Origin: Batillaria attramentaria
Taxonomy: Eukaryota > Mollusca > Gastropoda > Batillariidae
Direction of reading: 5' to 3'
DNA: 64,000 nt
NCBI GenBank assembly: GCA_018292915.2
Contig: JACVVK020000055.1
Coordinates: 1,205,001 to 1,269,000 of the forward strand
Position numbers and translations under genes: made by a program. Below, in pieces: positions 1 through 10,245 of this stretch (the stretch's first letter is position 1; every line of letters begins with the position of its first letter). Under the pieces are notes generated by a model. That model was not told the origin of the DNA, made no database searches, and saw nothing but the letters and a program-made list of their open reading frames with translations.

Positions 1-71
1 GTTGTCCATGCCGTGTAGATAAGGCTGATCCAGGGTGTCTAGTGGCTCCACCTTACAATGATGATCTCCCC
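1..71 (-). CDS. Possible further exon of the left-end secreted-protein gene
   Basis: On the minus strand a consensus acceptor (ACATGCAG) at about 72-79 is followed by an open stretch, reading GGDHHCKVEPLDTLDQPYL and on to the window edge. This reads like protein and lies in the correct orientation. However, exon 2 of the gene ends in phase 2, while this frame needs two leading bases. Either an intermediate exon was missed between 72 and 564, or this is not an exon. I keep it as a weak call. Confidence 0.3.
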
Positions 72-564
72 CTGCATGTACACAGGTGCTTACAGTTTAA
101 GGCCGATTATGTTTTGGAAATAATACATAGTAATATTAAGAACACATGATTTGCATAGCGCCTAACCTTATAAATTATGAGCTCTAGCCAGGCGCTTCAT
201 TTACATAAAATACGTGTTTATTTACATGAGCACATAAAAACAGATAAAAGACAAATAAAACAAACACATAACAGATTAAACAGATACAACCAGACAAAAT
301 CAGTCTTTAAATATTTCAGGGATGAAAAAATAGGTCAGTAAAAAGCTTACAGGTTTGTGAAATGCGCGGGTCAATCTCGACCGAGTAATTTGCATAACCA
401 TGCCAGTTTTAGTGACAAGATATGCCGCATTCCTTGTACATGTAGCTAAAACTATAACAGTGGATACTGGTGCATCACTGGTGAAGATGTAAAGGAAGTG
501 ATCCATATCACGAAGAAGAGTGGATAAGAAATATAACTCCAGTAATATACGTGCATCTACTTAC
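72..564. other. Intron-like AT-rich stretch, nothing recognised
   Basis: This lies between the putative third exon and exon 2 of the secreted-protein gene. It is AT-rich with short A-rich runs around 220-300. No repeat family, RNA gene or convincing exon was recognised. Confidence 0.4.
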
Positions 565-808
565 TCAGTGACCAGACGGTGAGTATCGTTTATGAAGAAC
601 TCACCTGCCAGCTGCTCGATGTTGAAGAGTTCCCCAGTGCTGTAGCTGTAGATGAAGGAGAGAGGCAGACCGGTGTACCAGACTGTGGCAGCACCCCTAT
701 TGGCCGGCCCATCATGCCACTCGTGCACATCTATAGTGAAGTTTTTGTTGACCACGTTCACCTCCACACGCACACTGAACACGTCACCAAGCACCGGCAG
801 TGGGGGTC

Positions 809-883
<75 letters not shown>

Positions 884-3320
884 GTCACACGCACATGCAT
901 ACACATACACACACAGAATTTCTCTCACACATACACACGCAGACACACACAATCGTGGGCACAGTGTTTACGACTCAGTAACTGAGTAATCGAAGTGAAA
1001 AGGGGAGTTCATAGGAGACGAGCAAAAAAAAAGAAAAAAAAAAGGGAAAATGTTTTATCTGACAAGACATCTTAGATAAATATCAGTCACTCACAAACAG
1101 TAGCAAATATAATAATAATCTGCAATCCACAACCTTAGACGGTTTCAAGCTAGTCCTGTCCTATAATGCGATTTTTGTAATTTGTTTGCGGGCGGGTGTT
1201 TGGGGGTTTAACGTTAATACGAGGGCCTCTCATTATGTTTTGCAACCTGGACGAACTAATGACGTCACTACTTTTCTGTTTACATCACATCGTAGACCAG
1301 TTTCATAATACTTATGAAAACAAAAATTACTTAATTCCGTACAGCCGTTTATATTCCATGCGACAAAATGTGCAGTAAGGGTGACGGGTCTTTAGCCAGC
1401 AGTGTTGACCTTTCTGGGAGGGATTTTCGTGCCATGATGTATTGTGACTACTGCCATGGAAAATCTTTTCAGGGCTGTTTTCAAAGTTTAAAACAATGTA
1501 TTGGAGATCAATCTCCGTCCAAAGCCACTGGTTTTAGGTGGTTCCGACGGTTCATGTCTGGCCACACAACAGTTGAAGACGATGACCGTTGTGGTCGAAT
1601 GGCAACGACCGTTACCCCCCCAAAAAACGTCTCTAGGGTAGAGTTCCTGATTAAGAAGGACCCAAAAATTATGTACGCTGTAACACAGGATATCATGAAG
1701 ATTTCATCGGGAAATATCATTTGCATCCTTCCCGACTGCCTTGGCATAGGGAAACGTTTTTTTCCCGGTGGGTGCCCTACAACCTGACTGAAGAGCAGAA
1801 TCGGGGTAGGGTGAACTGGTGCACCCACATGCTAAGAAAATTTGACGGAGGAAGGTCCCCAGGAGACGAAACCTGGGTATACCAATACGACCCCGTAACG
1901 AAGCAACAGTCGGCGGTGTGGGTCTTCCCAGGTGAGAACCCACATGTGAACTTCAAAAGAAACAGAAGTGCTTCCAAACAAATGATAGCCTGTTTCTTTG
2001 CAAAATCTGGCCACTTTGCCACAATACTGCTTGAGGACAGAAAGACGGTTACGGCTGACTGGCATGTTAACCACTGTTTGCTTAAAGTCTTCCAGGCATG
2101 GTTCAAATAGCGTCCCCGAGCGGGTGTCCGTGGTCTACTGCTTCATCATGAAAGTGCCAGCGCGCACATAGTAGCTGCAACTCTGGACTGTCTAGCCGAA
2201 AATAATGTTCAGCTGGTTACCCACCCACCATATTCCCCTGGCTTATCCCCCTGTGACTGTTTTTTGCTTCCTTCCGTCAAGAGGCAGTTGAAGGGAAAGC
2301 AGTTTCGGAGCGCAGAAGATGCCCGAGCATTGTTCGAGGGTGTCATTTTGGACCTACCCCAGTCAACATGGTCGGGTGTCATGGTCAGATGGTTTGAGGA
2401 GATGGCAAATTGTGTGCAGGCTGATGGGAGGTTCTTCCATAACCTTGAGTAGACAGACTGGTTGTAAGTGTTCTTGAAAAGCCAGGTTGCAAAACATAAT
2501 GAGTGGCCCTCGTATGCTTGCACATGACCCATCTGACAGTGTGACAATGGCAGTCACTTCACTTTTTGAATTCAGCTAATCCTCGGAAGGTACCCTCACC
2601 GCGTTAAGCACGAGGAGCACAGTATTAAGCATTAAGGGGCCGTCCAAACAGTGCCAGTCAGGTGCGATTATTCGAAAGTATGCGAGGAAAAGTTAGGACG
2701 AGCTAAATCACCCCAAATCCCCCCCACCCCCACCCCCACCCCCCCAACAAACAGATACTATGATTTTGACAGTTGTGTGTGTGCGACTATTGAGGAACAA
2801 AGCCAGTTTTCACTCCTTCGGGGATCAGTACCGGCGGGCAGACACTTTGCTGTTGTAAACAGATTTCAATGTTTTAGCTTTTCCGATTTTCTCGCACGTC
2901 CGCACATTGCACGCACATGGGCCCACAGCCTCGCGCTATTTGGACGCACCATCAATTCCTGATCCTTGCAAATTTCAGCCGCCTCGGAGACTTTCAAACC
3001 GGCCACATGGTTTACCATGTTCTTCCCTGCCGTAGTTTTGCTCTTGATGCAGCGATTCGGGAGAATTTGCTGAAATAGAGCGATATTGATGGTTTCTCCT
3101 CATAAATCAGCCGGCGACTCATCAGACATTCTCAAGTCACGTGATACAAGGGACCTTATCCCCCGTGTAATCGCTATTCGCTATTGAACTCTGCCCAAGT
3201 ATATTAAGCTGTACCTGAGTTGTCGGACTCAGTCTCACTGCAGACGGAGGCATCACGCTGGGTGTACACGACAGGCATACATGCTAGGGTAACAACAGCC
3301 AGCAGAATCTGTAACGCCAT
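565..3320 (-). CDS. Secreted protein of unknown function, N-terminal exons (3'-partial)
   Basis: Two exons are supported. Exon 1 (3215-3320) starts at an ATG at 3318-3320 and encodes a hydrophobic signal peptide (MALQILLAVVTLACMPVVYT) followed by a polar stretch. It ends at a consensus donor (CAG|GTACAG). Exon 2 (565-808) starts after TGTAG and ends at a perfect GTAAGT donor. The phase matches: TCA G joins GA CCC, giving ...NSGPPLPVLG. Exon 2 has two N-glycosylation sequons (NFT, NDT) and reads as a compact extracellular beta-rich domain (FSVRVEVNVV, VHEWHDGPANRG, VWYTGLPLSFIYSY). The pattern resembles secreted metazoan proteins with LolA-like domains, but only weakly from memory, so no function is assigned. 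The gene continues leftward out of the window. The intron (809-3214) contains a mariner element. The 5' UTR probably includes the (TG)n tract at 3335-3411. Confidence 0.65.
811..879. repeat. (CA)n microsatellite abutting a 3' splice site
   Basis: An uninterrupted (CA)n run of about 69 bases, followed by degenerate CA-rich sequence to about 950. In the transcript of the minus-strand gene it reads (UG)n and ends directly in the acceptor UAG of the exon at 565-808, taking the place of a polypyrimidine tract. Confidence 0.95.
1220..2512 (+). mobile_element. Mariner-family DNA transposon, inactivated
   Basis: The element is 1,293 bp with 31-bp terminal inverted repeats (1220-1250 and 2482-2512, one mismatch, starting CGAGGGCC) and a TA target duplication (1218-1219, 2513-2514), which is diagnostic of Tc1/mariner. 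Transposase-coding sequence on the plus strand is split over three frames: about 1368-1740, 1720-2107 and 2108-2452. The DD34D triad can be located. The first Asp is in GDETW (1865-1867). The second position, normally HHD, is changed to Glu (2150-2152). The third Asp (2255-2257) lies 34 residues on. Frameshifts, a stop at 2108-2110 and the changed residue make it non-functional. It sits in the first intron of the secreted-protein gene, next to a remnant of a SINE tail at about 1188-1217. Confidence 0.93.
1368..2452 (+). pseudogene. Mariner transposase pseudogene
   Basis: This is the coding relic inside the mariner element. The helix-turn-helix DNA-binding part is in the first segment (SPSKATGFRWFRRF, then the hinge-like GRMATTVTPPKNV). 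The catalytic part follows in a second frame (WVPYNLTEEQ, GDETWVYQYDP, AVWVFPGENP). The C-terminal segment in a third position has THPPYSPGLSPCD and WFEEMANCVQADG. At least one frameshift near 1740 and one stop at 2108 break it. It belongs to the family whose full transposase is about 345 residues. Confidence 0.9.
2575..3185. repeat. Unclassified interspersed repeat, copy A
   Basis: This region matches, piece by piece and in the same order, sequence at 5440-5732, 6390-6500 and 11880-12040. Shared blocks include the AAGCATT...CCGTCC...CAGTGCCAG block, the GGATCAGTACCGGCGGGC block, the TCGCACGTC...CGCACAT block and the CTTATCCCC block. No coding capacity was found. It is moderately diverged, so this is an old family, and I could not assign it to a known class. 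Confidence 0.7.
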
Positions 3321-3332
3321 AACTCTGTATCC

Positions 3333-3334
<2 letters not shown>

Positions 3335-3411
<77 letters not shown>
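3335..3411. repeat. (CA)n microsatellite upstream of the signal-peptide exon
   Basis: About 77 bases of perfect (CA)n. It lies 14 bases upstream of the ATG at 3318-3320, so it is likely part of the 5' UTR or an upstream splice acceptor of the minus-strand gene. Confidence 0.95.
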
Positions 3412-3414
<3 letters not shown>

Positions 3415-3678
3415 GCGCCATGCAGTTACAATGGTCCAGTAATGGTGAGCTGTGAGGTCAGGCTAGAAGAAATCCAGGTACCTGCAGTCATATCATCACT
3501 GGGCAGGTATGCTGACCGACTGCTGATGTATTGGCAGACTTTTTTCAAGTCTTTTGACGGGCCTTCTGTTTTTGCGGTCGCCTTCTGTCCATACGAGTAA
3601 TACTGTCTTACTTAGTTGTACGAGCACTGAGTCCAACTGAATCAGCCGCCGTAACGTCTCGGCATAAGTACTAGGTAA

Positions 3679-3680
<2 letters not shown>

Positions 3681-3767
<87 letters not shown>
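3681..3767. repeat. (CA)n followed by (ACT)n compound microsatellite
   Basis: Perfect (CA)n at 3681-3734 runs into about eleven ACT units ending near 3767. From here to about 4460 I see no gene, only short CACTGACTGA-like motifs and a short (GAT)n near 4393. Confidence 0.9.
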
Positions 3768-4458
3768 ACGTACTACTTACTTGTATGCCACACGTTTTGC
3801 AGGCCGGGCCAGTGGAACTTGGCAAATGATGCCAGTTATTCCATGATCGAGTGTAAACCGTGCGTTACGACACGACGTTACGACGTCAAGTTCTGACACC
3901 GACACATCACGTGAACGTTGTCGCTGGGTCGTCTATTCCCGTACTGGATAATAGGCATGCACGCACCCTTCGTCGTTGCCTGCACTCCGTGGTCTGGATT
4001 CCGAACAGCCACTGACTATCAGGTGTTACTTATACTGGCTGGTATCTATATACCAACATACTGATACAGTATCCAGTTACGGTCCTGCACATTCGTTTCA
4101 GTATCAGACAGCTATCAGTGTCAGTGTCGAAATCAAGTCAATACTGATGATAACATCTAGGTCAATGATTTTACGTATTCAGTGTCGGCCGTCACTGACT
4201 GACACTGCATGTGACAGCCACACCTGCATAACGTGCTGAGCCGCCGGCTAAGTGTAAAACTCGTGGCATCATGACTGACAGACTGAGCAGATCACGGCCG
4301 GCGTCTGCCCAAACTCAGTGCCGAGTGGCCGCCGCCGGAATCGCCGTGCCACTTGCGGCATTCAGCAACTGAATCTCAGCACTGTCATACAACATGATGA
4401 TGATGATGATGGTGTCTTGTAACGCGCTGAAAAAACTCCATGCCCAGCATGCTCGTAG

Positions 4459-4561
4459 CGCGGGGGGGGGGGGGGGGGGGGGGACAAGTTTTAACAAAAC
4501 AAAAAAAAAAAAAACAGGAGAAGGGGGTGGAGTCTGCAGGGGGGTGGGGGGGGGGGGGGTG
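4459..4561. repeat. Homopolymeric G tracts with an A tract
   Basis: A run of about 23 G (4461-4483), then an A-rich run, then further G-rich runs to 4560. It has strong G-quadruplex potential on the plus strand, and exact lengths may be sequencing-sensitive. Confidence 0.85.
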
Positions 4562-4569
4562 AGTCCGCA

Positions 4570-5165
4570 TCAGAACTTTGAGAAGAGATAGGTCTTCAGG
4601 TGGCTCCTGAAGGATTCGGTGGAGGTGCTGGATTTCAGGGAAGGTGGCAGATCGTTCCACAGAGCAGGAGCAGAGCACTTGAAGGAGCGAGCTCCAAAGC
4701 GCTTCTTGGTGGTGTTATCGTGAAACCCAGGAATGGACAGGCGGGACTGAGATGAGGAACGAAGAGTACGGGATGGCGTATATGAAGGGATGAGCTCAGA
4801 GAGATACTGTGGGGACTTTCCATGGACACAGGAGAACACAAGGGACAGAAGTTTGTGGTAAATTCGAAGTTTGACAGGCAGCCAGTGCAGTTCTTTCAGG
4901 ATGGGAGTGATGTGGTCTGATTTTTTTGACAGAGTCACAATTCGGGCGGCAACATTTTGTACATGTTGCAAGCGCTTCAGCTGACAATCCGGGAGGCCAT
5001 ACAGAGTGGAGTTGCAGTAGTCCAAGCGTGAGTGAACCATTGAGACTGCAATAGCGTTGGCCGTCTGTCTGTTGATGTATGGGCGAAGCTTCCCTAGCAG
5101 TCGGAGATGATAGAAGCAGGTCTTCACTGTTGCACTGACATGACTGATCAACAGCATCTTTACCA
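4570..5165 (-). mobile_element. 5'-truncated LINE, C-terminal reverse-transcriptase fragment
   Basis: On the minus strand an open frame of about 200 residues ends at a stop at 4570-4572. It carries the C-terminal signature of CR1/L2/Jockey-like ORF2 proteins: SRLDYCNSTLYGLPDCQLKRL, then LQHVQNVAARIV, KELHWLPVK, PALWNDLP and LKTYLFSKF. The catalytic palm (the FADD region) is missing, so this is a 5'-truncated copy. Downstream it meets the G/A-tract region rather than a normal 3' tail. The remnant has no stop codon, so it is relatively young. Confidence 0.85.
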
Positions 5166-5431
5166 ACTGCCCTTGTGATGTCAGACCGGGTGCCTCTCCA
5201 CGAGGCTCAGTCTGTGATGACAATGTCATTAAGCATTTCTAAGCGATTCCGATTCACTGAGTACGGGGCAGCTCAGTTTGGGCCTCAGTGTCCGTTCTTG
5301 AAGTGCACCCAATGGCAGTCACAAAACCGCTCCACTGACAGACTCAGTGAAATGGCTCGAGGTGTCAGAACGTGCACCTTGTCCGGCCTGAAATCCCCAG
5401 TGCGGCGTCATTACGCGTAGCCGGTTGGGTT

Positions 5432-5732
5432 CACACTTACCGTCACGGAGGGTAACTGACCTCGCCCCGTGAAGCACTGACGAGGGGCACGATTATAAGC
5501 ATTGTGGGACCGTCCGAACAGTGCCAGCGGGCAGGTCAGTTGGTTATTCGAGAGCACTGCGAGGAAAAATTAGGAATCATCTAAACTCAGTTCAGGTCTC
5601 GAAAAAAAAAATTGAAACAAAAATTAAAATGTGAAGTTGATAGTTGTGTGCACGACGATCGAGGAATAAAGCCAGTTCAGTTTCACCCCTTTTGGGATCA
5701 GTACCGGCGGGCACTGAGACTCTTTGCTGCTT
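5432..5732. repeat. Unclassified interspersed repeat, copy B, segment 1
   Basis: Homologous to about 2583-2860 (copy A). The copy is interrupted by a LINE 3' fragment at about 5733-6227, resumes at about 6228-6508, is interrupted again by the Ginger1 element, SINE and hairpin, and resumes at 11741. Confidence 0.65.
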
Positions 5733-6227
5733 CGCTGAGTGAAACGGATCAATACTGCTCTAGATGCGATATGTCAGTAATTGATCACGAACTGCATTTT
5801 ATCATGGAATGCCCAAGATTTCAAGCTGAAAGGCAACATGTTATACCATCCACATTTCGCAGACCAATTTCATCTTTTAATTTCTGCAGGTACATGTCAC
5901 TAGAACTACCAAAGAAAATATTGCTAAGCCTGGCAAAATTCATTAGAAATAGTAAAATCGTCTAGTAGGCCTATGTCATGTAGATCTATATGTTTGTAAC
6001 TATGTTGACATGTTTCACCTCACACACGTGCACTATTGTTTTTGTTTGTTCTTTTGTAACATATGCGATGTGCAGTTTGGACTGTTGTGATTTCTTCCGT
6101 CCTGCATGTGTTTTTGTAATTCTGTACGTATAAGAATCATGTATGATGCATTACTTGACATTCCTCCATACCCCAAATGGGGAGAAAGGAATAAAATCTT
6201 TGAATCTTGAATCTTCGAATCTGACTG
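5733..6227 (+). mobile_element. LINE 3' end fragment with (TTGAATC)n tail
   Basis: The open frame to 5965 contains a CxxC-H-C knuckle (YCSRCDMSVIDHELHFIMEC), which is the zf-RVT-like C-terminal motif of several invertebrate non-LTR retrotransposons. After the stop there is about 240 bp of 3' UTR, an AATAAA (6190-6195) and a short TTGAATC repeat tail ending near 6227. It is inserted in repeat copy B. Confidence 0.75.
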
Positions 6228-6508
6228 TGTTAACTCTACTTTCCGTTACTCAGCGAAGAGTACAAAACTGAAAATCGCACTCCCTACTGACTTCCACACC
6301 GTGACCGCGCCGGCAACCGAAAACACATTTTCTGCCGGTTTCATGATTTCATCAAAGATCTTGGAAACATAAATCTGGTTCCAAGGTCTTTGATTTCATG
6401 ATTTAGATTTTTCGCACGTCTCCACGCTGTCTCGCACATGCGCACACTGCCTCGCACTACTCCAGTAACTGGACGTACCATTCCTGCTCCTCAGCAACCG
6501 TGTTCAGG
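6228..6508. repeat. Unclassified interspersed repeat, copy B, segment 2
   Basis: The stretch 6390-6500 matches copy A at 2880-2965 (TCGCACGTC, CGCACA, GGACG[CT]ACCAT). The copy stops exactly at the Ginger1 terminus; the last four bases, CAGG (6505-6508), are the putative target duplication. Confidence 0.6.
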
Positions 6509-6984
6509 TGTAGCATCCGGTCCGGTCCCCCCTCTGAAGTAGTCCCCCGGGGGACCAATTCGTGGCAAAAACTGCTCTATAATGGTCCCCCCCTTAGACA
6601 TCCAGCCTCGTTTTCGACTGGTCCCCCTGGGCGATTTTGGTCCCCCCTCGCATCCAAAATAGGCCCCCTCTCGAACTGGTCCCCCTCTTTTCTAACCAAT
6701 GTAGAGCTATGTCAGTATTTATTTTTAACTTTATTGTTACAAAACTTTATTGTCCCCAAAAGCACAGGGCCATAGGAACATTTTTTTTTCTTTTTTTTTC
6801 CCGATTTATGTGCTTGTTGTTATTTTTGTGTGTGTGAGATATATTTGTTTGGTTGTTGGTTCTTGTTTCTTTCAGTTGTTTTTTTGCATTGGTTCTTTTT
6901 TTTTTGTTTTTGTTTATGAGATGGTTGTACCGAATACTAAACATTATTACTAGAATTTCAAACAATAAATAAATAAGTCAATCA

Positions 6985-7016
<32 letters not shown>

Positions 7017-7606
7017 CCCCCCCCCCCACTCTCTATCTCTCTCTCTCTAGCAAAACCTGAAATAGACATTTACGTTCTTTGACAAGAAAAACTTTATTTC
7101 AAAAGGTATGTCCAGTCAAACTGTGTCAAAGAAACAAGAAATGAAACAAGAAACAGTTAATGAATAGCAAAGAGTTGCAACAGAAATTGTTAACCAGAGC
7201 GCTGTGCACTTTATAACGCAACATAAATGTAAATTAATAAATTGTTAATCGCACATCTTGTCCTGAAATGAGCAAAATAATAACAATAGCAAAGTACAAA
7301 ACAAACTTCTACCGTACTGTCTTTGCATGAAACGTCATCGAATGCATGAAAGTCCACATTTCCTGTCAATTTTTTTAAACTGGAAATAGCATTTAGAGAA
7401 TAACATCAAAGACCAAGTATCTAATATTTTCTATACAACGCCATAGAAAAATATTTCTTCAAAATTAAGTAAGTGTCCATGACATGAAAACTAGTTGCCA
7501 CCTTTGGCTTTCAGCGTACTTCAAGTAGACAGTCAAGACTGAGTACCAGTGTCTCAAATCATGACGCTTGAAACAACAAAAACAGCAGAAGACTAACAGT
7601 TCTGGT

Positions 7607-10056
7607 CTAAGGAGTGACACAAAAAACAGGAGCAAAGTGATGTCCAAGATTCATTATATAAATTGCTCTGTCTGTTTTCAATGGGGCCGATTGCCAAACT
7701 GGCCCGTATTTCAGCCACCTAGGTTGTCGGCCTGGAGCCTCTCTTGTGAACACATACACGGGCGTGTCCAAGAGGGTGGCTGCAGCAAATATCTCAACCT
7801 CGGTGGCCCAAGTACGGTCGTTTCTCATGTTTGATGTCGCGACGTAATTTTCACGTGCGCTCGTTCCGTAGAAGCGTTTGTCATTCTTTTCAATCCAATC
7901 GCAAATGATATTTCGGAATTCCTTATATTTCGACTCAGTCCCCAAAACAACAAAGCTCACAGACCGGAAAAAACAATTCCCATCTCCTTTTACGCTAACG
8001 CTATCGAGAGGTGTAGCCGTAATGTCAACTTCAACACTTTCCCTTGAGGGGTGCCGCCTGAAAAGTCTGGGGAAATTCAAACTGGAGGCCCGATCCTTTT
8101 GCCAGGCACCATCAACGGGGTGGAACTTCATTCTCAATGGCGGCTGGCAAGAGGGGTCAGCCTGTGGATGATAGGAGGGGTCAGCCTGTGGAGCATGGGA
8201 GGGGTCAGCCTGTGGATGATAGGAGGGGTCAGCCTGTGGATGATAGGAGGGGTCAGCCTGTGGAGCATGGGAGGGGTCAGCCTGTGGAGTATGGGAGGGG
8301 TCAGCCTGTGGATGATAGGAGGGGTCAGCCTGTGGAGCATGGGAGGGGTCAGCCTGTGGATGATAGGAGGGGTCAGCCTGTGGAGCATGGGAGGGGTCAG
8401 CCTGTGGATGATAGGAGGGGTCAGCCTGTGGAGCATGGGAGGGGTCAGCGTTGTCCTGTGTACGATCATGGAACAATTTGACGTTGCTGATATTGTAGAG
8501 ATTCTTCAGTATTTTCCCACTTTTAGTGTTCTTCAGTTGAAGTCGACCCTTCGGCAACACACTTATGACCTCATATGGCCCGACGAATCTTGGTGCCATC
8601 TTGCCTCCCATTCTGTGTACTCGTGCAGCATTGATGATTAAGACTTTGTCTCCGATGCGGAACCCGTGGTCATATGCACGCCTGCTGTCATAGTACTCTT
8701 TCTGCTTCTTCTGCGCCCTTGAAATGTTTTCACCAATTTTGTTCTTGACTTCCTCGTGAATCCCCTTCATAGTGTCCATGATTTCTTCGTTCAGATCTTG
8801 CTCGTTGGCATCACCAGTGACGTCAAATGGTAGTTTTGCCTGCTCACCATACAATGCCAAAAAGGGTGAAAACTGTGTAGACTTGTGAACGGATGTTCGG
8901 TAGGCGAACAGGGCTGCTGGCAAGAGTTCATCCCAATCATCATTGTCTGTGATCTTTACCAAAGTGTCTTTGAGTGTCCTATTGTCCCTCTCCCGTTGGC
9001 CGTTCGTCTCAGGGTGGTAGGCCGAAGAAATGCGATGGTTGATATTGAAACGGTCGGTGAGAATATCAAGCGCAAAGTTAATGAACTCACGGCCTTGGTC
9101 AGTTATGAGGGAATCAAACGCGCCAAAGATGCAGATGGTTTCGTACATGAATCTGGCAACTTCCTCTGAACTCTTGCACGGGATGGCCTTGGCAACGGGA
9201 AACTTTGTAAAGTGGTCTGTGAGGGCAACAATGTACTGGTTACCTCTGTCAGTGACCTGCAAAGGTCCTATGATGTCCATTCCAACGAGGCTCCACTTCT
9301 TTTTGGGCACTGGGATGGGGTGAAGCGGTGCTGCTGGCTTCTTTCTGCAAGCGTTCATGTTCTGGCACACACAGCATGATCTGCAGTAGTCTTCAACCTC
9401 CTGTTTCATTCCATGCCAGAAGTAACGCTCCAAGACCTAGAGAGAAAAAAGAGTAATGAAATATTTATAAATACTATGTCTTAAAGATAACTGGTAGATA
9501 ACAGTGTGTGTGTGTGGGGGGGGGGGGGGTGTGAGTGAGAGAGAGAGAGAGAGAGAGAGAGCCAGCAAAGGAAATGTCTTCAATCCGGAAAATGTCCGTT
9601 ATATACCGAAGACATCGGCTATACCGGAAAATTTACGTTATATACGGAGTCATCGGATATAACGTCCACCAGGACAAAAGTGGCCGCTATATCCGATGTG
9701 TTGGTTATACCAGACATACCAGAAACACACAAAACCTCGTTCCCATTCTAAAGCCTGTTAAAACTGGGAGTACAAAAACGGGTGCTCACCTTCTTATAAG
9801 TCTTGTTCATCCCCAAATGTCCTCCGCTCACATAGTTGTCATGAAACTCTTGCAATATCTCTGGAACCTGGTTCCTCTTTGCCACGAGGATTCCGTCGTG
9901 GTAGAGCACATCCTCTCGAATTGTGTATTTTGCAGCAGTCTTTCTCAACTGTCTCTTTTTAACTTTAGTCACATCACGGTTTTCCCCTTTCGCGGTCAGA
10001 GGGTAAGTGCCATTTTTCAAATAGTTCAACACGTTGTCATACAGAGTGTCGTCCAT
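7607..10056 (-). CDS. Ginger1 transposase: Gypsy-like integrase fused to OTU-like protease
   Basis: Two exons: 9790-10056 (start at MDDTLYDNV) and 7607-9436. The donor is AAG|GTGAGC, the acceptor is CTCTAG|GTC, and the frame is kept (NKTYKK|VLERYFWHG), giving 698 residues. Domain order: the HHCC zinc finger spans the splice (FHDNYVSGGHLG, then CRSCCVCQ). The DDE core follows with Asp in GMDIIGPL, Asp in LITDQGREF, then exactly 35 residues to Glu in ETNGQRERDN (DD35E). The GPY/F module is KMAPRFVGPYEV. A proline-rich linker has 8-residue repeats (PSHAPQAD / PSYHPQAD). The C-terminal OTU-like domain has the catalytic Cys in KGDGNCFFRS and a His in NLGHHFAPVF. All key residues are present and the frame is open, so the product could be functional. 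An upstream in-frame start at 10132-10134 is also possible. Confidence 0.92.
8155..8448. repeat. 24-bp coding minisatellite in the transposase linker
   Basis: About twelve 24-bp units of two types (…GGATGATAGGAGGGGTCAG and …GGAGCATGGGAGGGGTCAG), partly alternating. They encode the 8-residue repeats PSYHPQAD and PSHAPQAD on the minus strand between the integrase and OTU-like parts. The unit length is a multiple of three, so copy-number change keeps the frame. Confidence 0.95.
9437..9789 (-). other. Transposase intron with CCGAA/TATA-type degenerate repeats
   Basis: A 353-bp intron of the transposase gene. It holds a GT/G-run/(GA)n microsatellite (9503-9562). Around 9580-9720 is a series of short related units built from TATA and CCG/CGG words (for example CCGTTATATACCGAAGACAT, CGGCTATACCGGAAAA). 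Confidence 0.7.
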
Positions 10057-10126
10057 GATGATAGTCAATGAAAAACGAAGACTGGTTGACGGAATGAATT
10101 GTCGTGTACTTATAATTATAGGCATG

Positions 10127-10208
10127 TTTGACACGAGTCACGTGACGTGTCAAGAAGCGTGGCGATGTTTGACACGAGTCACGTGACGTGTCAAGAAGCG
10201 TGGCGACC
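10127..10208. repeat. 41-bp tandem duplication with CACGTG/GACGTG palindromes
   Basis: Two near-identical 41-bp units in tandem lie just upstream of the transposase start. Each contains a near-palindromic core with an E-box (TCACGTGA) overlapping a CRE-like GTGACGTG. They could be promoter elements or transposase-binding sites; this is inference. Confidence 0.7.
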
Positions 10209-10245
10209 GTTTTCTCATCCCACAAAAAAAAAAAAAAAGAGAAAA

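Noticed and set aside
811..879. Poly-TH and poly-CV reading frames over (CA)n tracts, here and at about 3340, 10520, 13000, 29560, 36600, 44750 and 62950
   Set aside because: These are translations of microsatellites with no protein evidence beyond the repeat.
5729..6258. TIR element bounded by CTTCGCTGAGT / ACTCAGCGAAG
   Set aside because: These short inverted words flank the LINE tail but there is no target duplication, and they may simply be part of the host repeat copy.
8155..8448. CRISPR-like array
   Set aside because: Units are contiguous with no unique spacers, lie in coding sequence, and the genome is eukaryotic.
8051..8641. Plus-strand frames across the 24-bp minisatellite
   Set aside because: They are by-products of a repeat whose unit length is a multiple of three; the real frame is the minus-strand transposase.
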